Assembly: GCA_902631255.1 (NCBI GenBank)
Contig: CACOXS010000005.1
Span: forward strand, 1 to 62,421
Length of the DNA stretch: 62,421 nt
From: an uncultured Pelagibacteraceae bacterium
Lineage (GTDB): Bacteria > Pseudomonadota > Alphaproteobacteria > Pelagibacterales > Pelagibacteraceae
Reading direction: 5' to 3'
In this document: in pieces, positions 1 through 9,069 of the stretch
Layout of the letters: every line of letters begins with the position of its first letter
Position numbering within the stretch: the stretch's first letter is position 1
The notes under the pieces: generated by a model
What the model was told of the DNA's origin: nothing
The model's input: the letters and a program-made list of their open reading frames with translations, nothing else
Databases searched by the model: none
Position numbers and translations under genes: made by a program

Positions 1-41
1 ATTATTTGTTGCAATAATTTTATTATGGTTCTAACTGAACA

Positions 42-50
42 CTCTCCACA
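42..50 (+). promoter_or_regulatory. Possible degenerate DnaA box just upstream of dnaA
   Basis: The nine bases ctctccaca match the E. coli DnaA-box consensus TTATCCACA at seven of nine positions and end three bases before the dnaA start codon. DnaA boxes at dnaA promoters commonly serve autoregulation. A single imperfect site in a 53-base leader is weak evidence, and chance is a real possibility. No Shine-Dalgarno sequence is visible here. Confidence 0.25.
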
Positions 51-53
51 TTT

Positions 54-1472
54 ATGAACAATTCTATAAATAATAATAGTTTAAAAGATTCCAAATCCGA
101 TATTCTTGATTGGAATTTAGTTCAAGCTGAAATGAAAAATAAATTAGGACTAGATATTTACGAAAGTTGGCTTAAAAAAATAACTTTTGTCGAGGAAATC
201 AATAATTATATCTTATTATCTGTACCTACTAGATTCATTCGTGATTGGATTACATCTAGATACTTAGATCAAATCTTGAAAATTATAAAAAATTATAAAA
301 AAGAAATTGTTCGAATTGAATTCAAAATAACTGAAAATAAACCTACTTCAACTCAGGATGAAAATAATATTAATGTCATAGAAAATAAAGAAAATGTTTC
401 TTTTATAAAAGACTCTTATTTACAATATAATCGAATAGATCCTAACAAAAATTTTGAAAACTTTATTACTGGCTCCAGCAATAAATTAGCATACGAAGCT
501 TCTGTAAAAGTTTCAGAGAATATTTCACATTATAATCCACTTTATCTTTATGGTGGTGTTGGAATGGGCAAGACACATCTTTTAAATGCAATTGGTTATC
601 ACCTGAAAAAAGACAATAAGGTTATGTTTATATCGGCAGAACGTTTTATGTATCAATTTGTAAAATCAATCAAATCTAATGATATGGTCAAATTTAAAGA
701 GTATTTTCGTAATACAGATATTTTGTTAATTGATGATATACAATTCATGAATGGTAAAGAGGCAATGCAAGAAGAATTTTTTCATACTTTTAATGCATTA
801 TTAGACAAAGGTTCTCAAATTATAATTTCTGCTGATAGATCTCCTAATAAGCTGTCAAGAATTCAGGAGAGGATAAAGTCAAGATTTGCAGGAGGTCTAG
901 TTGTGGATATTCAAAAAACTGATTTAGCACTTAGAAAAAAAATTCTTGAAAGTAAAATAAGTGACTTAAATAATTTGTATCCTGAAAAGTTTAATATACC
1001 TGAGGAAATTAAGGATTTTATAAGCATTAAAATCACAACGAGTGTAAGAGAATTGGTGGGTGCAATAAATAGAATTATATCCTTTTCAAGAATTTATAAC
1101 AAAATACCAAGCTTAGCTGAGACAAAAGTTATATTAAAAGATTTACTTAATTTAAATGAAAATAAAGTAACTATTGATCTCATTCAAACTATTGTGTGTA
1201 AATTTTTTAAGATTAGTAAAAATGAAATGCTTTCATCAAGAAGATCTAGGTACCTAGTAAGACCACGGCAAACAGCAATTTATCTAACAAAAATTTTGAC
1301 TTCAAAATCTCTGCCTGAAATTGGAAGAGAGTTTTCAAATAGAGATCACACAACTATAATTCACTCAGTTAAAACTATTGAAAAATTAAAAGAAAAAGAT
1401 CCAGATATGATTGCAAATATAGATAAACTAAAAAATCAAATATTATATAGCAATAAAGAAAATGAAATTTAA
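54..1472 (+). CDS. dnaA: Chromosomal replication initiator protein DnaA
   Basis: AAA+ ATPase that binds DnaA boxes at oriC, melts the origin and loads the helicase. The 472 residues show the full domain order. An N-terminal domain I is recognisable from the WNLVQAEMKNKLG region and is followed by a poorly conserved linker. Domain III has Walker A (GGVGMGKTHL, about residue 166) and Walker B (LLIDDIQF, about 224). The C-terminal DNA-binding domain has the signature RDHTTIIHSV (about 429). Length is normal for the family. The first ATG is used; it gives about 18 extra residues before domain I and has no clear ribosome binding site. The gene overlaps dnaN by 11 bases, so the two are probably cotranslated. 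Confidence 0.98.
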   Translation: MNNSINNNSLKDSKSDILDWNLVQAEMKNKLGLDIYESWLKKITFVEEINNYILLSVPTRFIRDWITSRYLDQILKIIKNYKKEIVRIEFKITENKPTSTQDENNINVIENKENVSFIKDSYLQYNRIDPNKNFENFITGSSNKLAYEASVKVSENISHYNPLYLYGGVGMGKTHLLNAIGYHLKKDNKVMFISAERFMYQFVKSIKSNDMVKFKEYFRNTDILLIDDIQFMNGKEAMQEEFFHTFNALLDKGSQIIISADRSPNKLSRIQERIKSRFAGGLVVDIQKTDLALRKKILESKISDLNNLYPEKFNIPEEIKDFISIKITTSVRELVGAINRIISFSRIYNKIPSLAETKVILKDLLNLNENKVTIDLIQTIVCKFFKISKNEMLSSRRSRYLVRPRQTAIYLTKILTSKSLPEIGREFSNRDHTTIIHSVKTIEKLKEKDPDMIANIDKLKNQILYSNKENEI

Positions 1473-2574
1473 TGTAAACCAACAAGACCTACAGCAAGCG
1501 TTAAATTATTGTCAAGGAGTCATAGAAAAACGAAGTACACTTCCAATATTGTCAAACATATTGCTCGATGCACAAAATTCAAAACTCACTATAACAGCGA
1601 CAGATTTAGACTTAATATTTATTAATCAAATAAATAACGTCGAAGTCATAGAGGAAGGAAAAACAACCACTACGTCGTCTACTATGTATGATATTGTTAG
1701 AAAACTCTCATCAGGAAAAAAAATAAATTTAACTTTAACAGACAATAGCAAACTTCATCTAGAATCAGAAAAATCTATTTTTAATTTAAATTGTATGCCC
1801 GCTTCGGAATTTCCTTTAACAGATGAAAATTTTAATGAGAATGAATTTAGCCTTAAATCAAAAGACCTATTAAAGTTGCTAAATAAATGTAAATTTTCTG
1901 TGTCAAATGATGAGACCAGACATTATTTAAGTGGAATTTATTTTCATCAAACAGAGGTTGAGGATAAGAATTACTTAACTGCAGTATCAACTGATAGTCA
2001 TCGTATGTCCATTTCTAAACTCAGATTAAATGAAAAAAAAATTTTTGAACCGATCATATTACCTAAAAAGACTATTTTTCAATTAAGTTCATTATTAGAA
2101 AATTATGATGGTGAAGTAAAAATTTCAAATATGAAATCTAAGATAAAATTTGAATTAAATAATAGTATTTTAATTTCTAAGTTAATAGATGGAAAATTTC
2201 CTAATTACATTCAAGTAATTCCAAAAAATAATCAAAAAAAATTAGAAATTGACCTTAAAATTTTTCAAAGTTCGGTGGATAGAGTAGCCTCAGTATCGCT
2301 TGATAAAAAAGATGGTGTAAAATTTAGCTTAAGTAAAGATAAACTAGATTTGTCTGTAAATAATACCAACAGCGGTGATGGAAAAGAATCCCTTGTAGTA
2401 AAATTTGATCATGATTTAGAAATTAGTTTTAATTCTAAATATCTTATAGATGTTGCTTCACAATTAGATGGAAATAATATTGAAATGTTTCTAAATGATT
2501 CAGGTTCACCTGCGCTAATCAAAGATCCTGGTGATTTCGATAGTATTTTTGTAGTTATGCCTATGAAAGGTTAA
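1462..2574 (+). CDS. dnaN: DNA polymerase III sliding clamp (beta subunit)
   Basis: Ring-shaped processivity clamp for the replicative polymerase, and docking site for Hda, MutS and other partners. At 370 residues it has the normal length for three repeated clamp domains. It opens with the typical MKFNVNQQDLQQALNYCQGV segment, carries the ISNILLDAQ and TATDLDL strands of domain 1, and ends in a family-typical VVMPMKG tail. It starts 11 bases inside dnaA, the common dnaA-dnaN arrangement, and shares four bases at its 3' end with the convergent plsC-like gene. Confidence 0.98.
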   Translation: MKFNVNQQDLQQALNYCQGVIEKRSTLPILSNILLDAQNSKLTITATDLDLIFINQINNVEVIEEGKTTTTSSTMYDIVRKLSSGKKINLTLTDNSKLHLESEKSIFNLNCMPASEFPLTDENFNENEFSLKSKDLLKLLNKCKFSVSNDETRHYLSGIYFHQTEVEDKNYLTAVSTDSHRMSISKLRLNEKKIFEPIILPKKTIFQLSSLLENYDGEVKISNMKSKIKFELNNSILISKLIDGKFPNYIQVIPKNNQKKLEIDLKIFQSSVDRVASVSLDKKDGVKFSLSKDKLDLSVNNTNSGDGKESLVVKFDHDLEISFNSKYLIDVASQLDGNNIEMFLNDSGSPALIKDPGDFDSIFVVMPMKG

Positions 2575-3272
2575 TTTAGCAATTTAAGTTCAGAATATAT
2601 AGTTTTCTCTAAAATCCCTAAAAATTCTTCTTTGGAATAATCAGGTTTGATAGGTTCTAAAATTGAAATTGTAATTGTTTTGTTAATATCTTTTTTTCCT
2701 TTTTTTGGCCAGACGTAACCAGAATTAATAGCAACCGGTTGGCATTTTATTTTCAATTCTTCATAAATTCTTGATGCACCTTTTTTAAATGGAGGTTGTT
2801 CGTGGGGTAATACTCGAGTTCCTTGAGGAAAAATTATTATTGGTCGATTTGTCTTTGCAATTATTTTAGAAATATCTTCAAAAAAATTGATGTTTTCTTT
2901 CGATACCTTATTTCTTTTGATAGAAATTGATCCTATTTTTTTTAAGTACCAGCCAAAAATAGGTATCATAAGTAATTCTTTTTTTAAGATAAATACAGGA
3001 GAATTAAAAATCGTTTGTAGGAAAAAAGTTTCAAACATAGATTGATGAGAGGAAGCAATAAAAAATTTTTCATTTTTAATTAAATTTTCTTTACCTTTGA
3101 CAATGATTTTTGTGGACAAGAAAATTTTTAAACAAATAGCAGCCCAATAACCCATTAATTTCCCACCAAAAAGTGTAAATTTTTGTGGTAAGATTAACGC
3201 TGGCAGAAAAATAATTGAAATTAAAATTATTCCTGAAAAAAAGAAAATTGAAAATAGAAAGTTTCTTGTCAT
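2571..3272 (-). CDS. plsC: 1-acyl-sn-glycerol-3-phosphate acyltransferase (PlsC family)
   Basis: Transfers an acyl chain to lysophosphatidic acid to make phosphatidic acid, the second acylation of phospholipid synthesis, at the inner membrane. The 233 residues begin with a long hydrophobic segment (residues about 4-28). The acyltransferase motifs follow: HQSMFE (about 75-80, the HX4D/E catalytic motif in its Glu form) and FPQGTR (about 148-153, substrate binding). The gene is convergent with dnaN and lies 13 bases after lysA on the same strand. The family assignment is firm; the exact acyl-acceptor is inferred from the family. Confidence 0.9.
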   Translation of the reverse strand: MTRNFLFSIFFFSGIILISIIFLPALILPQKFTLFGGKLMGYWAAICLKIFLSTKIIVKGKENLIKNEKFFIASSHQSMFETFFLQTIFNSPVFILKKELLMIPIFGWYLKKIGSISIKRNKVSKENINFFEDISKIIAKTNRPIIIFPQGTRVLPHEQPPFKKGASRIYEELKIKCQPVAINSGYVWPKKGKKDINKTITISILEPIKPDYSKEEFLGILEKTIYSELKLLN

Positions 3273-3285
3273 TAATTATCAAAAG

Positions 3286-4497
3286 CTAAATTATCTCATG
3301 GTGCTTTTGTCTTTTTTTAACTACTCTTATTTTAGATCCATTAATTAATATTTCTATAGGTTTAGGTCTAAGATTATAATTAGAACTGAGTGATATACCA
3401 TAGGCACCTACATCGCAAATTGCGATAAAATCTTTCTCTTTTAGTTCTTGAAAATTTTTTATGGACGTAAACTTATCAGTACTTTCGCAAATTGGGCCAA
3501 CAAATTCATAAATTTTATTTGATTTTTTGCCTCTTTTTAACAAAGGTAAGATGCGATGTACTGCACCATAAAGTGCGGGTCTCATTAAATCATTCATAGC
3601 AGCATCTAGAATAACAAAATTTTTTTTATAACTCTTTTTTATGTAAATTACTTTTGATATTAAAACTCCTGTATTGCCGATTATTGATCTACCTGGCTCA
3701 AATATAATCTGAGATTTTTTATTTTTTAAAAATTTTTTAATTGCTGAATGATACTTTTTATAATTTAGTTTTTTGTCATTATTGTATGGGATGCCCATAC
3801 CTCCCCCAAGGTCAATAAAATCAAATTTATATTGGGTTTTTTTGATGATTTTATCTAATATTCTTAACATTTTTTCATAGGGTTTATGATCTAAAATTTG
3901 ACTTCCAATATGAACACTTAAACATTTTAAATTAATATTTTTAGAATTCTTACAATATCTTACAAGTTCAAAAAATGTTTTATCATTAACTCCAAATTTA
4001 TTATCTTTTTTACCTGTCGATATTTGGCTCAAAGTTTTCGCATCAGTATTTGGGTTTAGTCTAATACCAATATTAACTTGTTTTTTTTTTATTTTAGCAA
4101 TTTTATCAATTTCTATGATTTCGCTTTTTGACTCTGAATTTATTAATAAAATATTTTTATCAATTGCAAAATTGATTTCTTTGGAAGTCTTACCAACTCC
4201 TGAAAAAACAATCTTCTTTGGACTAATTCCAGCCTTAAGAGCTAACATTAATTCACCCATTGAAACAACATCTGCCCCAAGTCCAAATTTTTTTATTTCT
4301 TTTATTAAATTTAAGTTAGTATTTGATTTAATAGCAAAACAAATTAATGGTGATATAGATTTAAAATTTTTTTTAAAATCATTTATATTTTCTCTAAGTT
4401 GTTTATACGAGTAGCAATATGCAGGTGTTCCATATTTTTTAGCAATATTTTGCAGGATTGTATTTTCAATCTTAAGTTTACTATTTAAAAATCTCAT
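3286..4497 (-). CDS. lysA: Diaminopimelate decarboxylase
   Basis: PLP enzyme that decarboxylates meso-diaminopimelate to L-lysine, the last step of lysine synthesis. The 403 residues show the fold-III barrel. FAIKSN (about residue 54) contains the PLP-binding lysine. EPGRSIIG binds the phosphate, GGGMGIPY is the glycine-rich loop, and GPICEST supplies the catalytic cysteine near residue 337. Length is normal. Its ATG overlaps the stop of the upstream lptM gene by one base (TAATG), so translation is probably coupled. dapD and dapE of the same pathway lie at the far end of the window. Confidence 0.96.
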   Translation of the reverse strand: MRFLNSKLKIENTILQNIAKKYGTPAYCYSYKQLRENINDFKKNFKSISPLICFAIKSNTNLNLIKEIKKFGLGADVVSMGELMLALKAGISPKKIVFSGVGKTSKEINFAIDKNILLINSESKSEIIEIDKIAKIKKKQVNIGIRLNPNTDAKTLSQISTGKKDNKFGVNDKTFFELVRYCKNSKNINLKCLSVHIGSQILDHKPYEKMLRILDKIIKKTQYKFDFIDLGGGMGIPYNNDKKLNYKKYHSAIKKFLKNKKSQIIFEPGRSIIGNTGVLISKVIYIKKSYKKNFVILDAAMNDLMRPALYGAVHRILPLLKRGKKSNKIYEFVGPICESTDKFTSIKNFQELKEKDFIAICDVGAYGISLSSNYNLRPKPIEILINGSKIRVVKKRQKHHEII

Positions 4498-4628
4498 TAA
4501 GCTTTATTTAGAAAGTAGCTTGGTATTTTTGAATTACTTTGAGATTCTTTATAGACTGGGTCTCCTTTTTTTCCACAAGCGATCAATGTAGAAAATACAA
4601 TTATTGCTAAAATAATCTTTTTTTTCAT
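4497..4628 (-). CDS. lptM: Small LptM/YifL-type lipoprotein
   Basis: A 43-residue open frame begins with a lysine-rich n-region, a hydrophobic stretch and the lipobox LIAC, followed by GKKGDP. This matches the CGxKGxP start of the LptM (YifL) family, short lipoproteins that help the LptD/LptE lipopolysaccharide translocon mature in E. coli. It sits between argH and lysA, a usual place for this family in alphaproteobacteria. Its ATG overlaps the argH stop (ATGA), and its TAA shares a base with the lysA ATG. The rest of the protein (tail SKIPSYFLNKA) has no recognisable domain. Lipoprotein nature is clear; the LptM role is inferred from motif and position. Confidence 0.85.
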   Translation of the reverse strand: MKKKIILAIIVFSTLIACGKKGDPVYKESQSNSKIPSYFLNKA

Positions 4629-6016
4629 TTTTTTCTTTTATATTTCAATATCATTTTTTTAATATTATCAAAAGATGTTCCACCATATGATTTCTTAGAA
4701 TTTACAGAATTCTTTAAATCAAACACTTTTAATACGTCATTTGATAGTTTTGGTTCAATTTTTTTAAGTTCAGCCAGCGTTAATTGATCGAGATTTTTTT
4801 TCTTTTTTTCAGCAAAGTTCACAATATTAGCAGTCACTTTGTATGCTTTTCTAAATGGCATTGAGTGATTTTTTACGAGATAATCTGCAAGATCAGTTGC
4901 AGTCAAATATCCTGTATTAGCTAATTCTATCATTTGTTTTTTATTTGGTGTAAAATTTTTAAGAATCTCATCAAGTATTTTTAAACAATTTTGTAGTGTA
5001 TCATTAGATTTAAAAACAATTTCCTTATCGTCTTGAAGATCTTTGTAGTAAGATAAAGGTAAACTTTTTAAAACTGTAAGCATAGAAAACAAATTACCAT
5101 AAATAATTCCAGACTTCCCTCGTAAAAATTCCAGTAAATCTGGATTTTTTTTTTGTGGCATTATCGAAGAACCAGTTACAACTTTATCTGATAAATTTAT
5201 TAACTTGAAAGCATCAGAGTTCCATATGATAAGTTCCTCAGCTATTCTAGAAATATGCATGGCACAGACTGAAATAGAGTAAAGAAAATCTAGCACAAAA
5301 TCCCTGTCAGAAATTGTATCTATTGAGTTATTAGTTGGTTTTGTAAATCCAAGTTTTTTTGTAGTGTAATTTCTATCAATATTAAAAGAGGTTCCAGTTA
5401 AAGCAGCGACACCTAAAGGATTCTCATTTAAACTATCTAGATTATTTATGAATCTCTTTTTATCTCTTTTAAACATTTCAACATAAGCCATCAAATAGTG
5501 GCCAAATGAAACTGGCTGAGCATTTTTTAAATGAGTAAATCCAGGCATAAGAGTATATATATTTTTTTCTGCTGCTTTTATTACACTTTTAATAATAGTA
5601 TCTAATAGAACATTAATTTCTTTGGTTGATGATTTCATCCAAATTTTCAAGTCTGTGATCACTTGATCATTTCTTGATCGTGCTGTGTGAATAAAACCCG
5701 CATCTTCACCAATTATTTCGAAAAGTCTTTTTTCAATATTTATATGAATATCCTCGTACTTTTTATTAAATTCAAATTTTTTGTTCGTTATTTCTTTTTT
5801 GATTTTGTTTAAACCATAAACAATCTTATTCTTTATTTTAAAAGTGATAATTTTTTGTTTAAATAACATTTCGGCATGTGCAATTGATCCAATTATATCC
5901 TCTTTATATAGTCTCTTATCAACATCTATAGAACTTCCTACTTTTTGAAAAATTGATGAAGTGTTTTTTTTTATTCTATTGCCCCATATTGCCTGGTTGT
6001 TTTTATTTTTCGACAT
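4625..6016 (-). CDS. argH: Argininosuccinate lyase
   Basis: Cleaves argininosuccinate to arginine and fumarate, the last step of arginine synthesis. The 463 residues belong to the fumarase/aspartase superfamily, with HTARSRNDQV (about residue 112), the TGTSFNIDR region, and the family signature GSSIMPQKKNPD (about residue 283) whose serine is catalytic. Length is normal. It is the first gene of an argH-lptM-lysA unit with four-base and one-base overlaps and is divergent from tlpA. Only 24 bases separate the two start codons. Confidence 0.97.
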   Translation of the reverse strand: MSKNKNNQAIWGNRIKKNTSSIFQKVGSSIDVDKRLYKEDIIGSIAHAEMLFKQKIITFKIKNKIVYGLNKIKKEITNKKFEFNKKYEDIHINIEKRLFEIIGEDAGFIHTARSRNDQVITDLKIWMKSSTKEINVLLDTIIKSVIKAAEKNIYTLMPGFTHLKNAQPVSFGHYLMAYVEMFKRDKKRFINNLDSLNENPLGVAALTGTSFNIDRNYTTKKLGFTKPTNNSIDTISDRDFVLDFLYSISVCAMHISRIAEELIIWNSDAFKLINLSDKVVTGSSIMPQKKNPDLLEFLRGKSGIIYGNLFSMLTVLKSLPLSYYKDLQDDKEIVFKSNDTLQNCLKILDEILKNFTPNKKQMIELANTGYLTATDLADYLVKNHSMPFRKAYKVTANIVNFAEKKKKNLDQLTLAELKKIEPKLSNDVLKVFDLKNSVNSKKSYGGTSFDNIKKMILKYKRKK

Positions 6017-6040
6017 GATAATTAATTATACCTATTTAAC

Positions 6041-6550
6041 ATGAGATTTTTAATATTATTTGCTTTTTTAATATCTAATTGTGTTGCAGCGGAAATCAAA
6101 GATATAAAAAATCTTGTTATCAATAAAGAGCTTAAAAAATATGATGGATTAACGTTTTTAGATGATCAGAGTAATGAAATTCAACTTGATCAATTTGAAG
6201 GCAATTTGGTTTTACTCAATTTTTGGGCAACTTGGTGTGCCCCATGTAAAGAGGAAATGCCATCTCTTGATCAATTGCAATCTCAAAAAAATTTAAACAA
6301 TTTAAAAATATTTCCGATTAATGTTGGTCAGGATAATTTAGAAAAAGCCTCTAAATTTTTTGAGGATTTAGGTATAGATAATCTCAAGATATATTTCGAC
6401 TCACCAATTACCTTAGCGAAAAAGTTTGGATTAAGAGGAGTGCCCACCACAATTTTGATAAACAAGGATGGATATGAGTTTGCAAGAATTGTTGGGTCAA
6501 TAGATTTTAAGGAAAAAAACTTTGTTGAATGGTTGGCTAGTTACAACTAA
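6041..6550 (+). CDS. TlpA-like periplasmic thioredoxin
   Basis: Probable thiol-disulfide oxidoreductase of the TlpA/ResA family. It has an N-terminal signal peptide of about 17 residues ending near CVAAE, followed by a thioredoxin fold with the active site WATWCAPCKEE (about residues 66-76). The cis-proline motif RGVPTT is near residue 140. TlpA-type proteins keep cysteines reduced in cytochrome oxidase or cytochrome c assembly. It is divergent from argH, as tlpA is in many alphaproteobacteria. The cysteine within the signal peptide (NCVAA) might make it a lipoprotein, but the fit to a lipobox is poor. Confidence 0.88.
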   Translation: MRFLILFAFLISNCVAAEIKDIKNLVINKELKKYDGLTFLDDQSNEIQLDQFEGNLVLLNFWATWCAPCKEEMPSLDQLQSQKNLNNLKIFPINVGQDNLEKASKFFEDLGIDNLKIYFDSPITLAKKFGLRGVPTTILINKDGYEFARIVGSIDFKEKNFVEWLASYN

Positions 6551-6750
6551 TTTTTGAAAAAATATGCAAAACCAACCAAAGCAATTATTGCAATAAATTG
6601 AAGCAAAACTCTTAACTGCATTAATTTATTTGAATATTTTTTGCTGGTTTCACCACCTTTAAATAAAGTTCCGATACCAAGAATTAAAACAATCCCAACC
6701 GCCATTAACAAAATTATAGATAATATTTTAACTACTATTCCAGATAACAT
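6547..6750 (-). CDS. HIG1-domain twin-transmembrane protein
   Basis: A 67-residue protein with two hydrophobic helices (about residues 4-28 and 47-64) around a short loop containing GGETSKKYSNKLMQLRVLLQ. The SNKLMxxRVxxQ pattern is the hallmark of HIG1 proteins, which in mitochondria associate with cytochrome oxidase and respiratory supercomplexes; bacterial members are common in alphaproteobacteria. I chose the ATG at 6750. The longer frame to 6867 would overlap the divergent esterase and adds residues unlike the family. The gene shares four bases at its 3' end with tlpA. Confidence 0.8.
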   Translation of the reverse strand: MLSGIVVKILSIILLMAVGIVLILGIGTLFKGGETSKKYSNKLMQLRVLLQFIAIIALVGFAYFFKN

Positions 6751-6799
6751 GAAGGTATTGTAGGGTGTTTTTAAAATAAAAAAACATAATTCACACACT

Positions 6800-7459
6800 A
6801 TGACATTTTGCCTAGATTCAGTAATGATCAAACCAGAGACTAATAAAAGGATTAAAAATGCTATCATCTTACTTCATGGTTATGGTGGTGATGGCAAGGA
6901 TATTAGTATGCTCTCACTGAACTGGAAAAGACATTTACCTAATACTATTTTTATTTGTCCTAATGGTCATGAACCATGCAGTATAAACCCAAATGGATAT
7001 CAGTGGTTTGATTTAAGCAAAGATGATCCAGAGTATATTTTGGATCAATCTATAAAGGCTGAAAAAAAGTTATCAAAATTTATTGATGAAATTAAAAATG
7101 AATTTAATTTTGAAAATAAACAAATTTGTTTATCTGGTTTTAGCCAAGGCTGCATGATGTCAATAAACTTAGGACTTACTTCTGAAGAACCTTTTAATTG
7201 TGTTGTGGGTTTTTCTGGAAAAATTATTGATGAAAAGGATTTGAAATTGAGAAAAAAAAACTCATCAAGTATTTTGTTAATTCATGGTGATTCCGATCAA
7301 GTTGTATCGCCAAATTTTATGTTAGAGGCAAAAGATTTTTTTATGAGAAATAACATAGACATTGAGACGCATCTCATAAAAAATTGTGACCATCATATTC
7401 CTATAAATGCCTCAAGTATTGCATTGAATTATATCTTAAAAAAATTTAATAATTCCTAA
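6800..7459 (+). CDS. Carboxylesterase / phospholipase-like alpha/beta hydrolase
   Basis: A 219-residue serine hydrolase of the carboxylesterase/acyl-protein thioesterase family. LLHGYGGDGKD forms the oxyanion strand, GFSQGCMMS (about residue 111) holds the nucleophile, HGDSDQVV the acid, and CDHHIP the catalytic histidine. These proteins hydrolyse short-chain esters or lysophospholipids; the substrate here is unknown. There is no signal peptide, so it is probably cytoplasmic. The first ATG (6800) and an internal ATG about 24 bases later are both possible starts; the later one may fit the family better. Confidence 0.8.
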   Translation: MTFCLDSVMIKPETNKRIKNAIILLHGYGGDGKDISMLSLNWKRHLPNTIFICPNGHEPCSINPNGYQWFDLSKDDPEYILDQSIKAEKKLSKFIDEIKNEFNFENKQICLSGFSQGCMMSINLGLTSEEPFNCVVGFSGKIIDEKDLKLRKKNSSSILLIHGDSDQVVSPNFMLEAKDFFMRNNIDIETHLIKNCDHHIPINASSIALNYILKKFNNS

Positions 7460-7496
7460 ATATTGAAAAAAATTTTTATTTAAGTTAAAATTTGAC

Positions 7497-8066
7497 ATGA
7501 ATAATTTTATTGATCAAGATGTTTCACTAGAAAAATGTCCTGCACTAGTTTTAAATGCTGATTATAGACCATTGAGCTACTATCCTCTATCACTATGGTC
7601 ATGGCAGGATACTGTTAAATCAGTTTTTTTAGATCGTGTAATTATAGTAAGTAATTACGATCGTGTAGTAAGAAGTCCTTCATTTAATATGCAATTGCCT
7701 AGTGTAATTGCTCTAAAAGATTATATTGTTCCTCAATCTAAACCAAGTTTTACAAGATTTAATGTTTTTCTGAGAGATAAATTTTCCTGCCAGTATTGTG
7801 GCAGCAACGAGGAATTAACTTTTGATCATTTATTGCCTAGATCAAAAGGTGGAGAAACTAATTGGGATAACGTCGTTACAGCATGTTCTGCTTGTAACGT
7901 TAAAAAAGGAGGCAAACTATTAAAATTATCGGGCATGAAACTGGCCCAACATCCTTATCAACCTTCAACAGAAGATTTACATCGTAATGGAAAAAATTTT
8001 CCCCCAAATTATTTACATAAAAGCTGGATGGATTATTTATATTGGGATGTTGAATTAGAAGCTTAA
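7497..8066 (+). CDS. HNH endonuclease family protein
   Basis: A 189-residue protein with a C-terminal HNH fold. CQYCG and CSACN form a structural zinc site, and FDHLLPRSKGGETNWDNV supplies the H-N catalytic residues. The N-terminal half (CPALVLNADYRPLSYYPLSLW) is typical of a widespread chromosomal HNH family in alphaproteobacteria that is not linked to phage or restriction genes. The biological role is not established. It stands alone between an esterase and coq7, with a 37-base upstream gap. Confidence 0.85.
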   Translation: MNNFIDQDVSLEKCPALVLNADYRPLSYYPLSLWSWQDTVKSVFLDRVIIVSNYDRVVRSPSFNMQLPSVIALKDYIVPQSKPSFTRFNVFLRDKFSCQYCGSNEELTFDHLLPRSKGGETNWDNVVTACSACNVKKGGKLLKLSGMKLAQHPYQPSTEDLHRNGKNFPPNYLHKSWMDYLYWDVELEA

Positions 8067-8069
8067 GTT

Positions 8070-8600
8070 TTATACTTTTTCTGATATTCGAATTGCAATT
8101 TTTGAACCTGTTTTTATTATTTTATCCATAATTGAGTAAATGCCTTTTTTGGTAGCTCCTTTTTCATAAGCAATATCCTTATGATGAAGCTCATCTTCTC
8201 TGAATTTTATAATTTTCTTTTTTAGATTTTTTTCTTCAGGACCAAGTTGATTTATTTGGTCTTGGTAATGTTTATCTATTACTTCTTCAACAGAGGCAGT
8301 ACATAGCATAGCTGCTTTTTTCCCAAGAATAGTAGACCCAAAACCTAAACCTACACCTAGCAGATCCCACAATGGCAAAAATTTTGTTGGCTCAATATTT
8401 CTTTTTTTTATTTCGTTTTCAAAAAATTGACAATGTTCAACTTCATGTTCTTTCATATCCTCAATTGTTTTTTTTAAATTGTCATTTTTAACAATTGTAT
8501 TTAAAGCTAATAACTGACCTTCATAAATTTTAACAGCACCCCTCTCGCCTGCATGGTCAACTCTAATAAATTCTTCAACTCTTCTATCGGTTTTTTTCAT
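8070..8600 (-). CDS. coq7: 5-demethoxyubiquinol hydroxylase (Coq7)
   Basis: Di-iron monooxygenase that adds the penultimate ring hydroxyl in ubiquinone synthesis. The 176 residues show the two duplicated metal-binding helical pairs: DHAGERGAVKIYEGQ (about 16-30) with EHEVEH (about 51-56), and EEVIDKHYQ with REDELHHKD (about 132-140). Length is right for the short bacterial Coq7, which acts at the membrane surface. The ATG overlaps the end of dsbB by 17 bases, so these are probably one transcript. Confidence 0.93.
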   Translation of the reverse strand: MKKTDRRVEEFIRVDHAGERGAVKIYEGQLLALNTIVKNDNLKKTIEDMKEHEVEHCQFFENEIKKRNIEPTKFLPLWDLLGVGLGFGSTILGKKAAMLCTASVEEVIDKHYQDQINQLGPEEKNLKKKIIKFREDELHHKDIAYEKGATKKGIYSIMDKIIKTGSKIAIRISEKV

Positions 8601-9069
8601 ATTTAGTAAAAATTTTTGCTAGGGTTATAATAAATAATATACTTATTACAATATTAATAGTAGTTAGTGATAATCCTAAAATCCTAAATGTCACATCTTT
8701 ACAGCTTATAGTCTTTTCACTTAGTTGACTTAGTAATTCCTCTTTACTTACATTTTCAGAAAAGTTTTTTACACCACAAACAGTTGATTCTTGAAAAATG
8801 CCTTGTTCTATGCCGAAATGATACAATGAAATAAAAAAAGAAAAAATAAAAGTTAGTATTAAAAGCAAAATAAAGAAATTTTCATTTTTCTTTATAATAA
8901 ACATTAGAGATATCAAAATTATACTTAAACCATAAGGAATTCTCTCTATCAAACATAAATTACATGGTTGGTGGCCCAGAACATGCTCTATAAAATAAGC
9001 AGAAATCAAAGCTATTAGACTAAATAGAAAAATTATTCTCAAGTAAATTTCAGTTTTAAGATTAAACAT
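8584..9069 (-). CDS. dsbB: Disulfide bond formation protein DsbB
   Basis: Inner-membrane quinone reductase that reoxidises DsbA. The 161 residues contain four hydrophobic helices. The first periplasmic redox pair is in HQPCNLCLIERIP (about residues 33-45), and a second cysteine pair lies in the periplasmic loop (TVCGVKN and ISCKD). Both pairs needed for electron relay are present. It lies between yqaA and coq7 with short overlaps on both sides. No dsbA is visible in this window. Confidence 0.88.
   Translation of the reverse strand: MFNLKTEIYLRIIFLFSLIALISAYFIEHVLGHQPCNLCLIERIPYGLSIILISLMFIIKKNENFFILLLILTFIFSFFISLYHFGIEQGIFQESTVCGVKNFSENVSKEELLSQLSEKTISCKDVTFRILGLSLTTINIVISILFIITLAKIFTKYEKNR

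Noticed and set aside
6751-6867. Longer N-terminus for the HIG1 protein
   Set aside because: It would overlap the divergent esterase start and the added residues do not fit the family.
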